Shown: one piece after another, positions 21,841 through 34,942 of the stretch | Numbering within the stretch: position 1 is the stretch's first letter | How the letters are laid out: every line of letters starts with the position of its first letter | Assembly (NCBI GenBank): GCA_016748015.1 | Contig: JAAOMT010000435.1 | Location: 178,310-242,309, forward strand | Direction: 5' to 3' | Source: Geosiphon pyriformis | Taxonomy: Eukaryota; Glomeromycota; Glomeromycetes; Archaeosporales; Geosiphonaceae | Length of the DNA: 64,000 nt | The notes under the pieces: model-generated | What the model was told of the DNA's origin: nothing | Databases searched by the model: none | What the model saw: only the letters and a program-made list of their open reading frames with translations | Translations under genes and position numbers: made by a program

Positions 21841-22981
21841 AATTAAAGAAAGCAGAGTTTTTAAACTAGTTAAGTTTTTTATGCTAAATATTAGTTTTAT
21901 TGTGGTTTTTAACAAGTTGTTAATTAAAAAAGTTAAATTTATTAAAAAACTTATTTATTAAATTAACAGTTTTAGAAAAGTGTTAACTTTTTCAAAATTC
22001 TAAGGCATTATTAGTTTATATTTACATCTAGAATTAGTTTAGAAGCCACTAAGCAACTGATTGTAGATACAAATATAGTAGTCAACTTTAATCTTAAAAA
22101 AATTAATATCAAATTAAATTAAGAAGTTATTATTAAGAAAATTTTAATTAATCTGTTTAAATTGGCTCTTAAATCAATTTTAGCTAAATATAAAATTGTA
22201 AAATCTATTAAAATACAACTTATTAATTTTTAATAAAAAATGTTGGTCAAATTTAATAGTATAAGAATTATTGATTTGGTTGTTTCTAAATAATTAATTT
22301 TGTTGGACAAAGACTTTATTTATATGGTTAAAGCTAATAAAAACAAACAAATATAAAATTTTAAGACTGTTATTATGTTTTTTTATACATTTTGCTAATA
22401 AACATTATTATTCACAATTTTTCTGATTTTTTGCTGTCCTATAGTAAAAAAATATGTTTTATTTATAAAACTTTATATTATATACATATATATTATGTTG
22501 TTATATGTTTTAAGTCTGCTAATATCAAAAATACTGTTATTTATTCAACTTTAATTTTCAAGAGTGTAAGTTTAACCTAAATTAATTTGTTAATTTTTGT
22601 ATATATTAAGTATATAAAATATGATCATTTTTTAAAATCTCTTAGTCAAAGTTGGAAAAAATAATTTTTAAAATTTGACAAGAAACATTTCACTTTTATT
22701 TATGTTAAGCTCAAATTTTTTGTTTAGTATTTTTTTAACAAAACTATTACTTAGTATTTTCAATGATGCTTTTATGACTTTAATTTTAACTTATTAACTA
22801 AATATTCTAGAATATTTTTTAAAATACTTAGTAAACTGTATAGTTAAAATTTTTTTTAAATTGAATAGTTTTTGTTTATTATTATTTTCTCTAAATGCTG
22901 AAATATAGCTTATACAAATTGTTAAGCCAAATTTAAATTCAATTATTAATGTATTATTATATGTTTTCTAAGTATTATTAA
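21841..22981 (+). mobile_element. LINE copy 3: heavily decayed ORF1 fragment
   Basis: Translated pieces match ORF1 of LINE copy 2: KYKIVKSIKIQLIN near 22190-22230 corresponds to EFRIIKSIKIQLVG, followed by matches to the WSIL...KDAMYVIRAN region near 22300-22350. A TAA at 22231 sits at the codon that is also a stop in the other copies. The fragment ends where the family A LTR starts at 22982, so it was cut by that insertion or by a later deletion. Confidence 0.65.
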
Positions 22982-23814
22982 TATTATAAGTGATTATTTA
23001 GGGTGTTAAAACAAATAACAAATCTGTAACTTGGTACTTAATAATTAAAAATTTTGGTAATTTCTAAAAATTTTGGAGTTTGAAAGTTTTGGTTGAGTTT
23101 TTTGTATAATAAACAGAGATTTAATTAATGGTTTTATTCTGTAAATTTTTTTTTAATATAATGACCAATTTATTTTGGCAGTTATGTTTTTCTGATAAGC
23201 TATTCTTAAATTTTTACTCTTGTTTTCAGATTTTTTACTAGACTATTCTTAATGTTAATTACTCAGTACTTAATCTTTTAATTAATTGTAAACAACAAAA
23301 AAAACAAAATAAAAGAAAATAAAAAGAAAATAAGAAAAGAAATAAAAAATTAGTATTCTGTTAATAGCCATGATCAAAAGCTATTGGTCTAATATAGTTA
23401 AGTATTAAATTTTATTAACATAAAGTGTTAATAGTGTGAAATAGATTAATATTTTTTTAATTAAGTAATGATAATATGAATTTGGATAATAATAAATATT
23501 TTATTGATATAAGTATAATTTTATTTCAAGTTATAGAAAACTATTTTTTAAAGGAAGAAGTATTGTTGTTCTGAATTAATCTGTCTTTTTCTATTTTTAA
23601 CATTTTCATTATATATACATAATTTGTGTTATACGAAATTTCTTAAAATTTTTCAATTTTTTTAAAAAAATTCTGAAATTCTGCAATTCTTTGAGAGAAA
23701 TTCTGAAATTCTGTAATTTTTTGAAAGAAATCTTAAAATTCTTCTTTTTACTATGCCTATTTCTGATTAGCTATTTTATCTACTTATTATAATCTCTAAT
23801 TTTTATAAATAATA
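22982..23814 (-). repeat. Family A 3' LTR of minus copy 1
   Basis: On the plus strand it begins TATTATAAGTG and ends AAATAATA, decayed forms of the family ends TGTTA and TAACA. It shares with the other family A LTRs the A-rich AACAACAAAAAAA tract, the AATAGC/GCTATT hairpin near 23365, and a run of AAATTCTGAAATTCTG-type units at about 23640-23740. A polypurine tract (TTATTCTTTTCTTTTAAT on the plus strand) lies just inside the element. Confidence 0.8.
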
Positions 23815-24779
23815 TTATTCTTTTCTTTTAATAGTAAGCTTTATTAAGATTTCTTAAATCTTTTAAATCTCTTTTTTGGATTAACTTTATAACTTTTTTC
23901 TCAAAAATTGCTTTTGTAATTCTGGTTTGTAATTTTTTAAATTGAGCATTGGTTAATTTCCCAATTAATTAATAGTTACTGTATTTATTTCTGGGTGTAG
24001 TAGTATTTCTAGCCAGTTTTAAAATCTTATTTGTAGTCAATAAACGGCTTTTGTGTATGTAAATAAATTGCTTTTTTTCATAACTTGTTTAATTTATTAT
24101 ATTATAGTTAGATCAAATATTTTTTTGGTTTTATTTGTGTATAAGTTCTGAATGTTTAGTTTCTGTTTTAAATAATAATAACAAAAGTTTTTAGAAATTT
24201 GTTGTGTCTATTGGTTTTAATTTTCTAAAATAAATTTTTTATCTGGTATTAATATTTTTGGAGTTTCCAATGTTTTTTCCACTTTTTTTATTATTTTGTT
24301 TATTAGATTTCTAAAAGTATAATATTTAGGGTATTATTTTTTACTTTGGGATCTTTAAATTACTTTTTTGTCTTTATATTGTATTGTTTGTTTGTTAATA
24401 ATAACTTTAAAACTTAATTTTTGATGTTGGATAAATTGTAAAAGTTGTTGTATAAGTAAGTAAATGTTGTTGATAATTTCCATTTTTATTATTGCTTTCA
24501 TTACATATGTTGGTTTTTATATACTGTTTTGATCAATCAATTTAACATGTTTGTTTTAATAATTATAATTGGTTTCAAATCTTGTAGAATTTCATCTAAT
24601 TTAACTAGTATTTGTTATACTTCTAATTGTGGAATATTATTGGTAAATAATAATGCTGTTTTGGCTAAAATTTTATTGTCTCATCTTAACTTGTATGTTC
24701 TGTTTTTCAAAATTTTTTTAATGTAAAATAAACTGTCCTATTTGGGATTAAATATTTTACTTTATTGTTTTTTTGCTTT

Positions 24780-25560
24780 GGTATAATATAAAAATATTTT
24801 GTTTCCAATTCTGAATTTAGCTGGTTTATCTAGTAACTAGTTATTATGTTATTTTTTTTGTTTTTTTTATGATTTTGTATATTATCAGCTGTTTTTTGTC
24901 TTTTGTTTTCTAGAGTTTTTATTAAGTTATATGTTTTTCTTAGCAATGTTTTTTGCAAATTAACTTCTGTTATTAGTTTGGCTAGATATGTATTGATTTT
25001 TATCTTAACTAGTAATATTGCTGTTCTATTATAGATTAATTCAAATAGTATTGTTTATGTAATATCTTGCTTTATTGTCTAATAAGCAAATAATACTAAT
25101 AGTATAAATAAATTCTATTTGTTCTGATTTTCTTGGCTGATCTTGGCTATTGTTTTATACAATGTTCTGTTAAATTTTTTGATTAAGCCATTGGTCTGTA
25201 AATAATATGCTGATAATAATAGTCTTTTAATTTTAAATTTCTGACTTATTCTGTTAATGTTTTGTTTACAAAATGAATTTTTTGGTCTAATAATAATTTT
25301 TTTAAACATTTATGTCAACAAATTAAATTTTGATATACAAAATCGACTACAAATTTTGCATCTGCTCTTTAAATTGCTTTAACTTCTGGCCATTTTGTAA
25401 TATAATTTATAGCTACTGCAATATATCTGTTGCTTTTACTGGTTATTGTCAATAGTTTAATTAAGTTAATTTCAATTCAATTAAATGATTGTCTTACTTT
25501 AATTGGTCTTAGTAGTTTGTTGGGTCTTGTTTTTTTTTTTCTTTAATAAACATTACAACT
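24780..25560 (-). pseudogene. Family A integrase, minus copy 1
   Basis: Minus-strand translation gives the core of a Ty3-type integrase: AVAINYITKWPE (catalytic Asp now Asn), then a KKIIIRPKNSF stretch where a DQG-type second Asp is expected. AYYLQTNGLIKKFNRTL follows, where the catalytic Glu of the ERFN motif is Lys. All three acidic residues are lost through G-to-A type changes or decay. Downstream (lower coordinates) are traces of the C-terminal domain. Confidence 0.75.
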
Positions 25561-25949
25561 TTGAATATATTAAATAATATTTAAATATATTAATGGCCAG
25601 TAATATTTTTTTCTGGTTTTTTTCATGGTTGCTTCTTTATAAAAATGTTTTGCTGTTAGATTTGAATACATGTTAAACAGTATTATTTTTTTTCTGACTT
25701 TATAATTATTCTAAGTAGTTGATCTGAATTTTTTCTGTTTTTCTAATATAATATATTTTGATTGTTGTTTTATGTGGTTTTGTTTTTTTTGAGATAATTT
25801 CTTCTTAAATTATTAAGTATTAATATAATATTAAAGTTGTTAGTATTTTTGTATATTTATTTTTTGTTATATTTTTGGGTTAAAATATTTTTAGATTTGT
25901 CTTATTTATAACAATCTATCAGCATTTCTGTTATTTTTTCTTTTTTTAT

Positions 25950-27163
25950 AATGCATTATATAATTAAATAGTAAGAGTTCTATTTTTTATCTGATATAAC
26001 AATCATCTCCAAATTTTTGTTTTTAGATTAATGTCAATCTTTTGTAATTAGTGTACACTTCAAACTTCTGTTTTAAGTATTTCTTCCATTTTATAACAAT
26101 TCAATAGATAATTAAATGTTTTAGTGCTAGAATTTTATAATTTTTTTTAGCTGAACTCAAATTTTGACTGGCATATACTATTAAATATTCTTATTCATTG
26201 GTTTTTTTTTGTGACAATATGGCTTCTAATAATTGACCAAATATATTAGTAATAATAATAAATGACTTGCTATAATCTGAATAGATTAATACTAGAGCTT
26301 GAATAAGCTTTTTTCTTAAAATATCAAAAACTTTTTATTGAGTTTCAGTCTATTCATATTTTATGTTTTTTGCTTGGAGCTGGTAAAATGGTTGCATCAG
26401 TTTGGAGAAGTTTTGAATAAAATGATAATAGTATCCAACAAATCCAAAAAATGCTCTTAGTTCTATCAAGTTTGTTAATACTAGAAAATTCTAGACTATT
26501 TCGATTTTATCTGAATCTATTTTAATGTCATTTTTGTTTATAACATATCCCAAAAACTTGAGTTCAGTTTTTTTAAAGAAGCATTTGGTAGTATTCAGTT
26601 TTAGTCTAGCTTTTTTTAACTTTTTAAATATTTGTTAAAAATAGTAAAAGTAATCATCAAATGTTTTAAAAAACATATTTGTGTTATCTAAATAAACTAC
26701 TACTAATTTCTATAGTAGTTTTGTATAAACAATTTCCATTAATTATTGAAAAGTAGCAAAAACATTGGTTAAGCCAAAAAATATAACATCAAATTCGAAA
26801 TTTTTTCTCTAATAGTGAATGCTATCTTTTTTTTATTGGCTAAATTCATGGCTATTTGCCAGTAATCATTATCTAAATTCAATATTAAAAACCATTTTTT
26901 CTCTTCAAAAGCATCAAATAATTTTTGAATCTGTAAAGTTAAATAATTATTTCTTCAAGTAATACTGTTAAGCTTTTTGTAATCCACATAAAAATGGATT
27001 TTTTTATTTTTTTTTCAGACAAATACTATTGGTAATAATCATAGACTTATTAATAATTGAATTAACTTATTGTCCAATATTTAGTTAATTTTTTAACAAA
27101 TAATCTCATGGCTGGTTAGTAGTATTTGGTATATTTTTTACTTAATTAACATTGTATCTTCAG
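25950..27163 (-). pseudogene. Family A reverse transcriptase and RNase H, minus copy 1
   Basis: RT motifs on the minus strand include VYLDN for the YLDD box (about 26681-26700), then RLKLNTTKCFF, LKFLGYVINK and a GFVGYYYHFIQNFSKL thumb stretch near 26400-26650. RNase H remains lie at about 25980-26340. Several in-frame stops. The 5' part of RT stops at 27163, where a solo LTR is inserted. Confidence 0.75.
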
Positions 27164-28116
27164 TGTTACCAGTAAAATTTTAGCTATTAATTAGCATAAA
27201 ATTACCTTCATAATTTCTATTATTATTTAATATATATTATTATCATTTCAATTATCCCTTATTAGTTAATTAAATTATCAAATATTATCATTCAATTAAT
27301 AATCCAATTTGTATCATAAAAATTAAGATAATCAAATTACACAATACTCTAAATCATTTAATATTTAAAAATTCGCCAAAATTAGCAGAAATTGGCCGAA
27401 ATAATCAATAATTTGTGGAAATAACTTGTAGTTTGCTGAAATGTATTTTTAGTTTACTGAAATTAAAGCAAAAAAAAAAGTGCAAGTTCAAAGACTAGTA
27501 CTACAACAAGTTGTATAAAAGAAGAGCTTCTTTCTTCAAGAAAATGTATCTTATTTTTAGATATCTTAATTAGAACAAATTATCTTTTACATATCCTTAC
27601 AAAATCAAATAAAAATCAAATATTTGAAAACCAAATTCTTAATTATTACACTTGGAATTTTCTCAAAACAATTAAAATTTTGAAGTTAATTAGCTATTAA
27701 TTTCAATAATCTGTTAATAACTCCAAGCCTGGATAAAAAACGATTCTTTTAACAAAATTCTATTTTTTTTATATTTCTTTTATTTTTTTTACTTTTCTTA
27801 TTATAATTATTAAGATAGCCTACAGACAAGATTTTTGTAGAAAAGTTGATTTTTACAGCAAAGTAACTACACATTTTTAGTAAGCTTCCAGACAAGCAAT
27901 TCCTGAGAAAGAGTTAATGTTTACTATAATGTAACTACACAAAATAACTAACACAGAATTGGCCATTCTACTTATAAGCCCAGCAGTTCAAATTATAAAA
28001 GATAATTTAAAGATAAATTTAGTTTTTAGAGATTTAACTACTTTCAGAAAATGTGAATTCATAACAAATAGACATTAACAACATTCAAGAAAAGAAACCA
28101 AAAACCTTTAATAACA
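27164..28116. mobile_element. Solo LTR of a third family (C), with 4-bp target duplication
   Basis: The 953-bp insert starts TGTTACCAG and ends ATAACA. It is flanked by TCAG (27160-27163) and CCAG (28117-28120). Minus copy 2 of family A is uninterrupted here and has a single CCAG, so the empty site is visible in the same window. It has no coding capacity and does not match the LTRs of families A or B beyond the terminal TGTTA/TAACA. Orientation is not determined. Confidence 0.75.
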
Positions 28117-28769
28117 CCAGTTTTAATCTAATATTAAATGATATTAGTTTTGTCAAATTTGTTTTCATTGGCAAAAATATCAGTAAAATTGTTAAATAGC
28201 ATCTTGAGTTGTATATATTGGAATAAGTCTAAGTTTTCCAAATTTATTTGCTTCAACCAGTTTAATTGTAGCAAATAACATTTTTTTTATCTATATATTG
28301 TTTGTAATATAATATCTACATATTCATATAGTTGTAAAAAGTTTGAAATAGTAGTTAGTAGTTGGTTCTCAACTTTAATACTTAAGTATTTGATGATAAT
28401 TTTGATTGGTATTTTTATGGAATCTTTAATTGTGTTGTGTATTGAAATCTTAAGATGTTTGTGGTTTTTGATTGGTATATATAGATTGGTAATACCAATC
28501 TCTCTGAATTCACAAATAGTGACTTTTACTTCAAAAATTTGGAGTTGATTCTTTATTTTTCTTTTTATAACTAATATATACTAGTCATATAATAGAATAG
28601 AAATTGATTAATAGGTAAAGATAATTTTTTTTATTAATTGTTTTCTCCTCTATTATATTGACTAATATTTTTATTTTATCTGTGGATCTGAATTTATTTT
28701 TTTTTCTTGTTGTGATTCTTAACTCTTTTTTTGTTCTCATTAATATTAATTGAATTATTTTTACTAAAG

Positions 28770-29080
28770 ATAGGAATATTGTCTGTGCTATCTTTTTATT
28801 TGGTTCAATTATGTATGTTTTTTTTAATTTATTTTATAGTATTACAATAATATTTTCTATATATTTGCATCAATTATTTTTTTTTTAATATTAATCTTTT
28901 TTTTTGTTTAACTAAATCTAAATATTAATTGAACTATTGTTGTTGTCAGAATTTTCAGAGCTATTTTTAAATTAATATTGGTACACAAATAAGATTCCAA
29001 TCTGCTAACAGTTTTTTCTGGATATTTGAGATCAAATTTTGCATCAGTATCATGTATATGTTCTGGCATAATATCTTTAT
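28770..29080 (-). pseudogene. Family A dUTPase-like domain, minus copy 1
   Basis: Minus-strand translation shows HDTDAKFDLKYP near 29019-29050, matching dUTPase motif 1 (D-A-G-x-D-L; Gly now Lys). IIDAN near 28862-28880 matches the motif 3 region (D-x-G/D-Y). The homologous stretch in minus copy 2 preserves more of the series. dUTPases hydrolyse dUTP to keep uracil out of DNA, and some retroelements carry one. Here it is broken by stops and frameshifts. Confidence 0.6.
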
Positions 29081-29905
29081 TATTATTGTTGAATTATTTG
29101 AGTTTCTGCTTCTTAAAAAATCTAAAAGTGCAATATATTGTTTGGAATTAAAATCAGAATTTAAATTATTATTGCTATTGTTGTTATTGTAGATATTATT
29201 GAAATTATTGTTGTTATTATTGTTGAAATTTGAATTACAATTAAATTTTAATTCTGATTCCAAAACACAACTGCTAATTGGTTTTTTTTTTCAAAGATTG
29301 AATAAATTATGTATAGTAGTGAATTATAAATGAGATTACAATTATTACAATATTCAAATTCATTGAAAATTAGACAATATTTACAAAGTCTAGTATTTAA
29401 TTGTTCTAAATACTGCTTTTATTCTTAAATGAATGCTAAATCTTAGTAGTATTCATAAAATTGTTCTGAATCACTCAAGATATTAACAAAAATATTTAGA
29501 TTTAGGATAAAAATAGTTTTGATAAGTTCTAATAAGTTGTTTTTAATGACAAATATTTTGCTAAGTAAAATGCTTTTAATTTTGACATTTGTCATTCTCT
29601 AAATTTTATCTTTGTTATGTGAATAATTATCTAAGTATGAAAGTACTTAATTCTATACAGTATTGAAAGGTATTTTTTGGCTTATTCAGTTATTTATAAG
29701 AATTATGTATTAACATGATAGATTGTATATTTCTTCTTGACCAGAAATGTTATTTTATATTTCTTTATTGAATAATGTTTCTCTACAAATGAAACATAGT
29801 TTGTTGTCCTACTTTTTTTGTTATTTTAAATAACCAAAACATTTTTTGTAACATATTTTGCAGTAGCAAATATGCATTTTATAGTTTTCTGCTAATAAAA
29901 TTCCA
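29081..29905 (-). pseudogene. Family A zinc-ribbon and Asn-rich linker, minus copy 1
   Basis: Minus-strand translation contains YKYCLIFNEFEYCNNC near 29330-29395, a C-x2-C pair in which only the first of the four cysteines is lost compared with minus copy 2. An Asn-rich run follows at about 29160-29260. Homology with minus copy 2 ends near 29905. Confidence 0.6.
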
Positions 29906-29979
29906 AAAAAAAACACCAAAAACCAATAAATGCTCTTATAAAACTAAACTTATTAATAATAATAATGTTATCTCTTTAA

Positions 29980-32900
29980 TCTGCAAAGCCTAAGTAACTG
30001 GTTATTTTATTAATTTAATTTTAAACATTAAATTATTTGTTAGCATTATTGCCAAACATTTTTTAAAGCAATTAGCAGAAAAATTAATGAACTTTTTACT
30101 TAATCAATGACTAATATACATGATGACAAAAAAAAAAGTCAGAACACAGCCAAAACTATTCTTGTTTACATTAATAACATCAGTATTAAAATTAACATAG
30201 AAGTATTAGAGCCAAAAAGTACATCATAATTGTTGACAATAAATAACTTAAGAAAACCAAAGTTTTACTTAACTATAAACTGTATAAATTAATTATTAGA
30301 TGTAATAAAAAGTCTATTATAATTAAGTATTACCATTAGACAACTTTTTTAGTATCCAAACAAAATTAAAAAGAAAAACAATCAAATAAATCAAATAATA
30401 AAGAGAACAATAAAAAAAAGAACAAAAAAAATTATTGAACTTACTTATACTATCTTCACCAGTAATAACAAGTCACTAAACAATATCAAAGTTAACAAAA
30501 AAAATTATTGTAAATAGCAAGTTAATTTGCTGATTCTACTATAATATTTTTAAAAAAATTTTTAATAGAAAGCTTAACAAAAAAGCCAAATACAATTATT
30601 AATAATATAATTTTTATGTCCAATACTAGTACAATAAACTATTGTATTCTTCTAATAATAAATATATATTTTGTTTGATCTATTACAAAAATTAAAACCC
30701 AATTAGTTTGATATTTTTAAAAGGAATAAAAGAAGTACAAAAGTACTTTAAAAGTAAACTACTATAAATACAGTCATTAATAATAAAATAAAGAAAACTT
30801 TTTTCAAAAGAAAAAAAAATTGACATTGAAAATTTGCTGGCTAAAAATAGTTCAGTTATCTCAAAAAAATATATTTCTAGATGTATTTATGTTATACAAC
30901 ATATTATTTCCATCAAAAAAACTTGTTCTATTTATTTAAAGTCTTATCAATCCAATTGCTATAATAATAAGTTTATTAAAAAAAAAATAAACCAGATGAA
31001 AAATTTTGGATTTATACAAAAAACCAAAAGTAAATAAACATTTTTAGTTGTAATTGTATCTAAAAAAGATAGAACTCTATACTTTTGTGTTAACTATTGC
31101 CAATTAAATATTATTACTAAAAAAGACATATATCTACTTTTCAAAATTAATGCAATGTTAAATCAATTCAATAGTGCTGCTTTTTTCTCAACTATTGATT
31201 TAATTACTGAATTTTGGCAAGTAGAAATAAATTCAAAAAGCAAAAAAAACTGTTTTTATTATCAAAAATGACATCTATGAATTCACAGTTATGCTTTTTG
31301 GTCTTATTAATACTTTTCTCACTTTTCAATGTCTAATAAACAAAGTATTTAAATCAGTAAAAAAAATTTTGTTTTGGTCTATTTAGATAATATAATAGTA
31401 TATTTAAAAACCTGAAATAAATACTTTAAACATTTATAAAAAGTTTTTGATTTTTTTAAAAATGCTGATCTCAAGATCAATTCAATTAAATCTTTTTTTG
31501 AATATTAATTCATCTAGTTTTTTGGTTATTTTATTATAAAAGATAAAATTTTTCTTAACTTAACTAAGATTAAAAAGATTTAGAACATTAAACAACCAAT
31601 AAATATTTATAAACTATGCTTTTTTCTTGGTTTAATATCTTATTATAATAAATTTGTTAAAAATTTTTCCAAAATCATTTTTTTACTTAATTAGTTATTT
31701 AAGAAAACTGTCAATTATTATTAGAACACATATTAACAAAAAGCTTTTAAAACTTTGAAAAAAAACTAATTACTAGACCAATTCTAAAACAATCTAATTT
31801 GAATTAACTTTTTATTTTTTATACTAATATATTTGATTTTGGACTTGATACTGTTTTATCTTAAAAAAATAAAAATAAAAAAAAATATTTTCATAGCTTA
31901 TATTAGCAGATTTTTTTCTCTAGCAAAACAAAATTACTTAGTAACTAAAGAAAAATGCTTAGCAGTAATATAGTTTATTAATTATTAAAGTAAATATCTT
32001 CTTAATATAAAGTTTTTAGTGATAACAAATTACTAAGTTTTAGTTTGGCTATGCAACAAAAAGAAGCTAAAACACAAATAAATAACTTATTGAATACTTT
32101 ATCCAGATGAATTTGACTATAATATACAATATCACAAAAAAGCTTATTATCAAAATACTAATGCTCTTTTTAGACTTATTATTCAGTAATAGTACAATTT
32201 TTTTAAACCAAACCAATTTAATTATTAGTAATTTTTTCTTAAACAAACATGATAATAAACTTAAACAACTATTCTGTCTTAATAAAATTTTTGAGTAAAA
32301 GACAATATCTATTAGATTATACTTAACAGCAAAAAAAATATTTGCACAAATAATTAAATTTCTATTTAATTTGTTAAAACCAATTTTACAAAAGAAATAA
32401 AAAAGATTTTAATCACTTTCAAAGAGTTATCAAATTTAAAAATGAAAAATTGTGATCTATAATATGCATACTAATCCATTAGTTAAATACTTTAAAAAAA
32501 CAAAAACAATTCAAAAAACTCTTATTTACTATTATTAACCTATCTTGAAAAAAAACACTGCTAAATATATTAAAATCTGTAATATCTGCCAAAGAAAAAG
32601 AAAGCCCAATTACAAAGAAAAAATTTATTCAATCTCTGTTGGTTAACTATTTAACAGAATTAGTATAGATGTTGTTAGACTTTTAATCATAATTTTTAAT
32701 GATAATAGATACATTATTACAACTACTAACTATTTTATAAAATAAATAGAAATAAAAATCATTTTAGATTAAAAAGCAGTTTTTATTGCCAACTTTATTT
32801 ATAAAAATATTATTTGTTATCTTGACTGTTTTAAAAAACTTTTATTCAACAAAAAAAAAAGCTTTTTTCAATATATTGGTTGAAAAATTTTATAGAAAAA

Positions 32901-33320
32901 TGAGAATATATTATAAACTTTTTTCCTTTTATTACCTTTAAACAAATGATTTAGTAAAATATTTCAATAAAACACTATGTAAAATCTTAGCCAAAACCAG
33001 TAAAAAAACAAAATTATGAAACAAAGTACTGTCTTTAGTTTTGTTTGCTTATAAGACTGTAAATTATAACATAATAAATTATGAACTTTTTTATCTGCTC
33101 TATAAATAAATGACAATATTACCAATAAAAACTAATATTAAAACAATATTTTTTAATAAAATTACAATAAAAAATTACAAAGACATTTTGCAAAGAAAAC
33201 TTAGTACCATTCTTAACTCTTTGGTAAAAACACAGATAATTGTTTTTGAAAAAATAAAACAGTTTCAAAAAAAACTTATAAAACACTTTTCTTAAGTATT
33301 GATAACTTAATTTTAAAATA
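29980..33320 (+). pseudogene. Family B pol (protease to integrase), copy 1
   Basis: Protease remains lie near 29990-30330. RT at about 30980-31700 has NFGFIQK, CVNYCQLN-like remains, and VYLDN for YLDD near 31380-31395. RNase H lies at about 31790-32100, with FYTN where YTD is expected. Integrase begins near 32460, with CNICQRK as the zinc-binding C-x2-C (near 32580) and a DVVRLLIIIFNDNRYII core. Stops and frame changes occur throughout. Confidence 0.7.
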
Positions 33321-33659
33321 CTATTTAAACAAAAACAATGTCTATAGTAATAAATTTTCTAGTTAGTAAAAAAGATTTTTTATAGTTAATAAAGTTTTGA
33401 ATAATAGTTCTTATATCTTACAAAATTAATATGAAACAATATTTAATAATTACTTTGTTAATAGTATATGACTCAAGAAATATTACAAATAATCTGATTG
33501 GTTATTTGTTGTAATAATAACAGTCCAAATAATTAGCAATAATCAGATATAAATAAACACACTATTCTCAAAATAAAAGTATCTTTATTTGACATAAACA
33601 ATTATTTCTTAGATTAAAATATTCAAAATACTTTTTATACTTTTTATAAGTATTAGATC

Positions 33660-34245
33660 AAAAATTATCCAAATATTACTTTGATTATTGAAAAACAGAC
33701 CACTATAACTGATAATAGTAGAACATATATTATTATTAGACCAAAAAAAACCACTACTAAAAAAAAAATTGGTAACAAAATAAATAAATATATACTTAAA
33801 AGCATAACAACAAGTATATTAATATCTTTTAATACACTTAAAAAAACAATTAAAGAAATCTTGTCTATAGACAAAAATCTGTTATATAGAAAATAACTAA
33901 AGCTCTATAGTCGACTTGGTAAAATAATAAAAGACATAAAGCTTATAAAGAAAACAACTTTAGAGATACAAGCAAAAATTCTGAGTATTATATACTTAGA
34001 TGTTCTAAGAGTTTTGATTATTGTTAAAAAAACTAAAACTCTTATACAAAAATTTGGTTTCTTAAATACAAAACTTATCTTACTTCAGATATTATATATT
34101 TTATTCACAAAAAACTTCAACAAACTAATTAGCTTTAAGTTAAACAAAATCTTTCAGATAAACTACTCTATAAATAGCTTGATTTTACCAGAGCTCAATT
34201 TCTTTAAAGAAGATAATATTATGATTAAAAACCATAGTTTTTATT
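33660..34245 (+). pseudogene. Family B conserved tail after integrase, copy 1
   Basis: An open frame of about 190 codons with only one stop (33894) starts with IIEKQTTITDNSRTYIIIRPK and ends within the LTR at IMIKNHSFY. It matches family B copy 2 over its whole length and is far less broken than the pol region before it. I do not recognise a domain: Lys/Ile-rich, no zinc motif, no chromodomain signature, no clear membrane segment. Confidence 0.55.
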
Positions 34246-34942
34246 AGTTATTTCATGTATTAGCCACTAATGTTATATAATTAATCACTCTATTTTTAGA
34301 TAATAACTATTAATCTAATTAATAATCTAATTATTAACTTGACTGTTAATTTGATCATTGATTTGATCAATAACTTAATTGTTGATTTGATTAATAATCT
34401 AATTATTAACTATTTTTAATAGCTATATAAGTGATAAATCTCTTAACTGTAAAAAAATATAATCAAAATAACAAAATAAAAATCATTATTAATTACTTTC
34501 TCTTATATTACTTAATTTTTTTTTTTCAAATATCTTAACATTTTGGGATAAAAAATTACTTGTTAGCATTTACATATCTTATTTTTTTTTTAATTTGTAT
34601 TATTAAAAATTAGTCTGAGAAATAATTGTTTGCTTTTGTAATTTATTAAATAAAAAAATAATTAAAAAACACAATAATATCTGTTATTGATTCTAAAAAT
34701 TACCAAGTTAAAACATAGAATAATAGCAGTAGTATTATTTTTTTGACAATTATAGATTATTTTCTATCTTTAAATTCTCAAAAAAGATTTGTGACTGTAA
34801 TTTTTATGAGATTAATTATGTATATTAAATTTTTACTTATTTAATTTACTTTTTTATTGTAATTCTCTCTTTGATTAATTTTATTACTTTACAATTTTGT
34901 TCTCTTTTGCTATTTATTAGCTTGTTACTTTAACTTATAACA
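34217..34942 (+). repeat. Family B 3' LTR, copy 1
   Basis: Begins TATTATGATTAAAA after the purine-rich AAAGAAGATAA and ends ACTTATAACA. It contains a run of about 13-bp units (variants of TAATTTGATCATT) at about 34308-34405 and is homologous to the LTRs at 36071 and 43996. Confidence 0.8.

Larger units (their letters stand above)
22982..29905 (-). mobile_element. Ty3/gypsy family A, minus copy 1, 5'-truncated
   Basis: On the minus strand it retains, from right to left, a zinc-ribbon/N-rich linker, a dUTPase-like domain, RT, RNase H, integrase, a 3' region and the 3' LTR. Gag, protease and the 5' LTR are missing: homology to minus copy 2 stops near 29905, where family B sequence in the opposite orientation begins. 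A solo LTR of another family (27164-28116) interrupts the region just upstream of RT. All reading frames are broken. Confidence 0.8.
29906..34942 (+). mobile_element. Ty3/gypsy family B, plus copy 1, 5'-truncated
   Basis: Begins in the protease region (homologous to family B copy 2 from about 38725), so the 5' LTR and gag are missing. Order is protease, RT, RNase H, integrase, a conserved tail and the 3' LTR (34217-34942). More decayed than copy 2. The right end abuts the middle of a family A LTR, suggesting it inserted into that LTR and the left side was later deleted. Confidence 0.8.

Noticed and set aside
24529-24726. Plus-strand hydrophobic ORF of 65 codons, and similar short plus ORFs at 42331, 54736 and 55151
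   Set aside because: They are shadows or fragments of retroelement coding on one or the other strand, with no independent signals.
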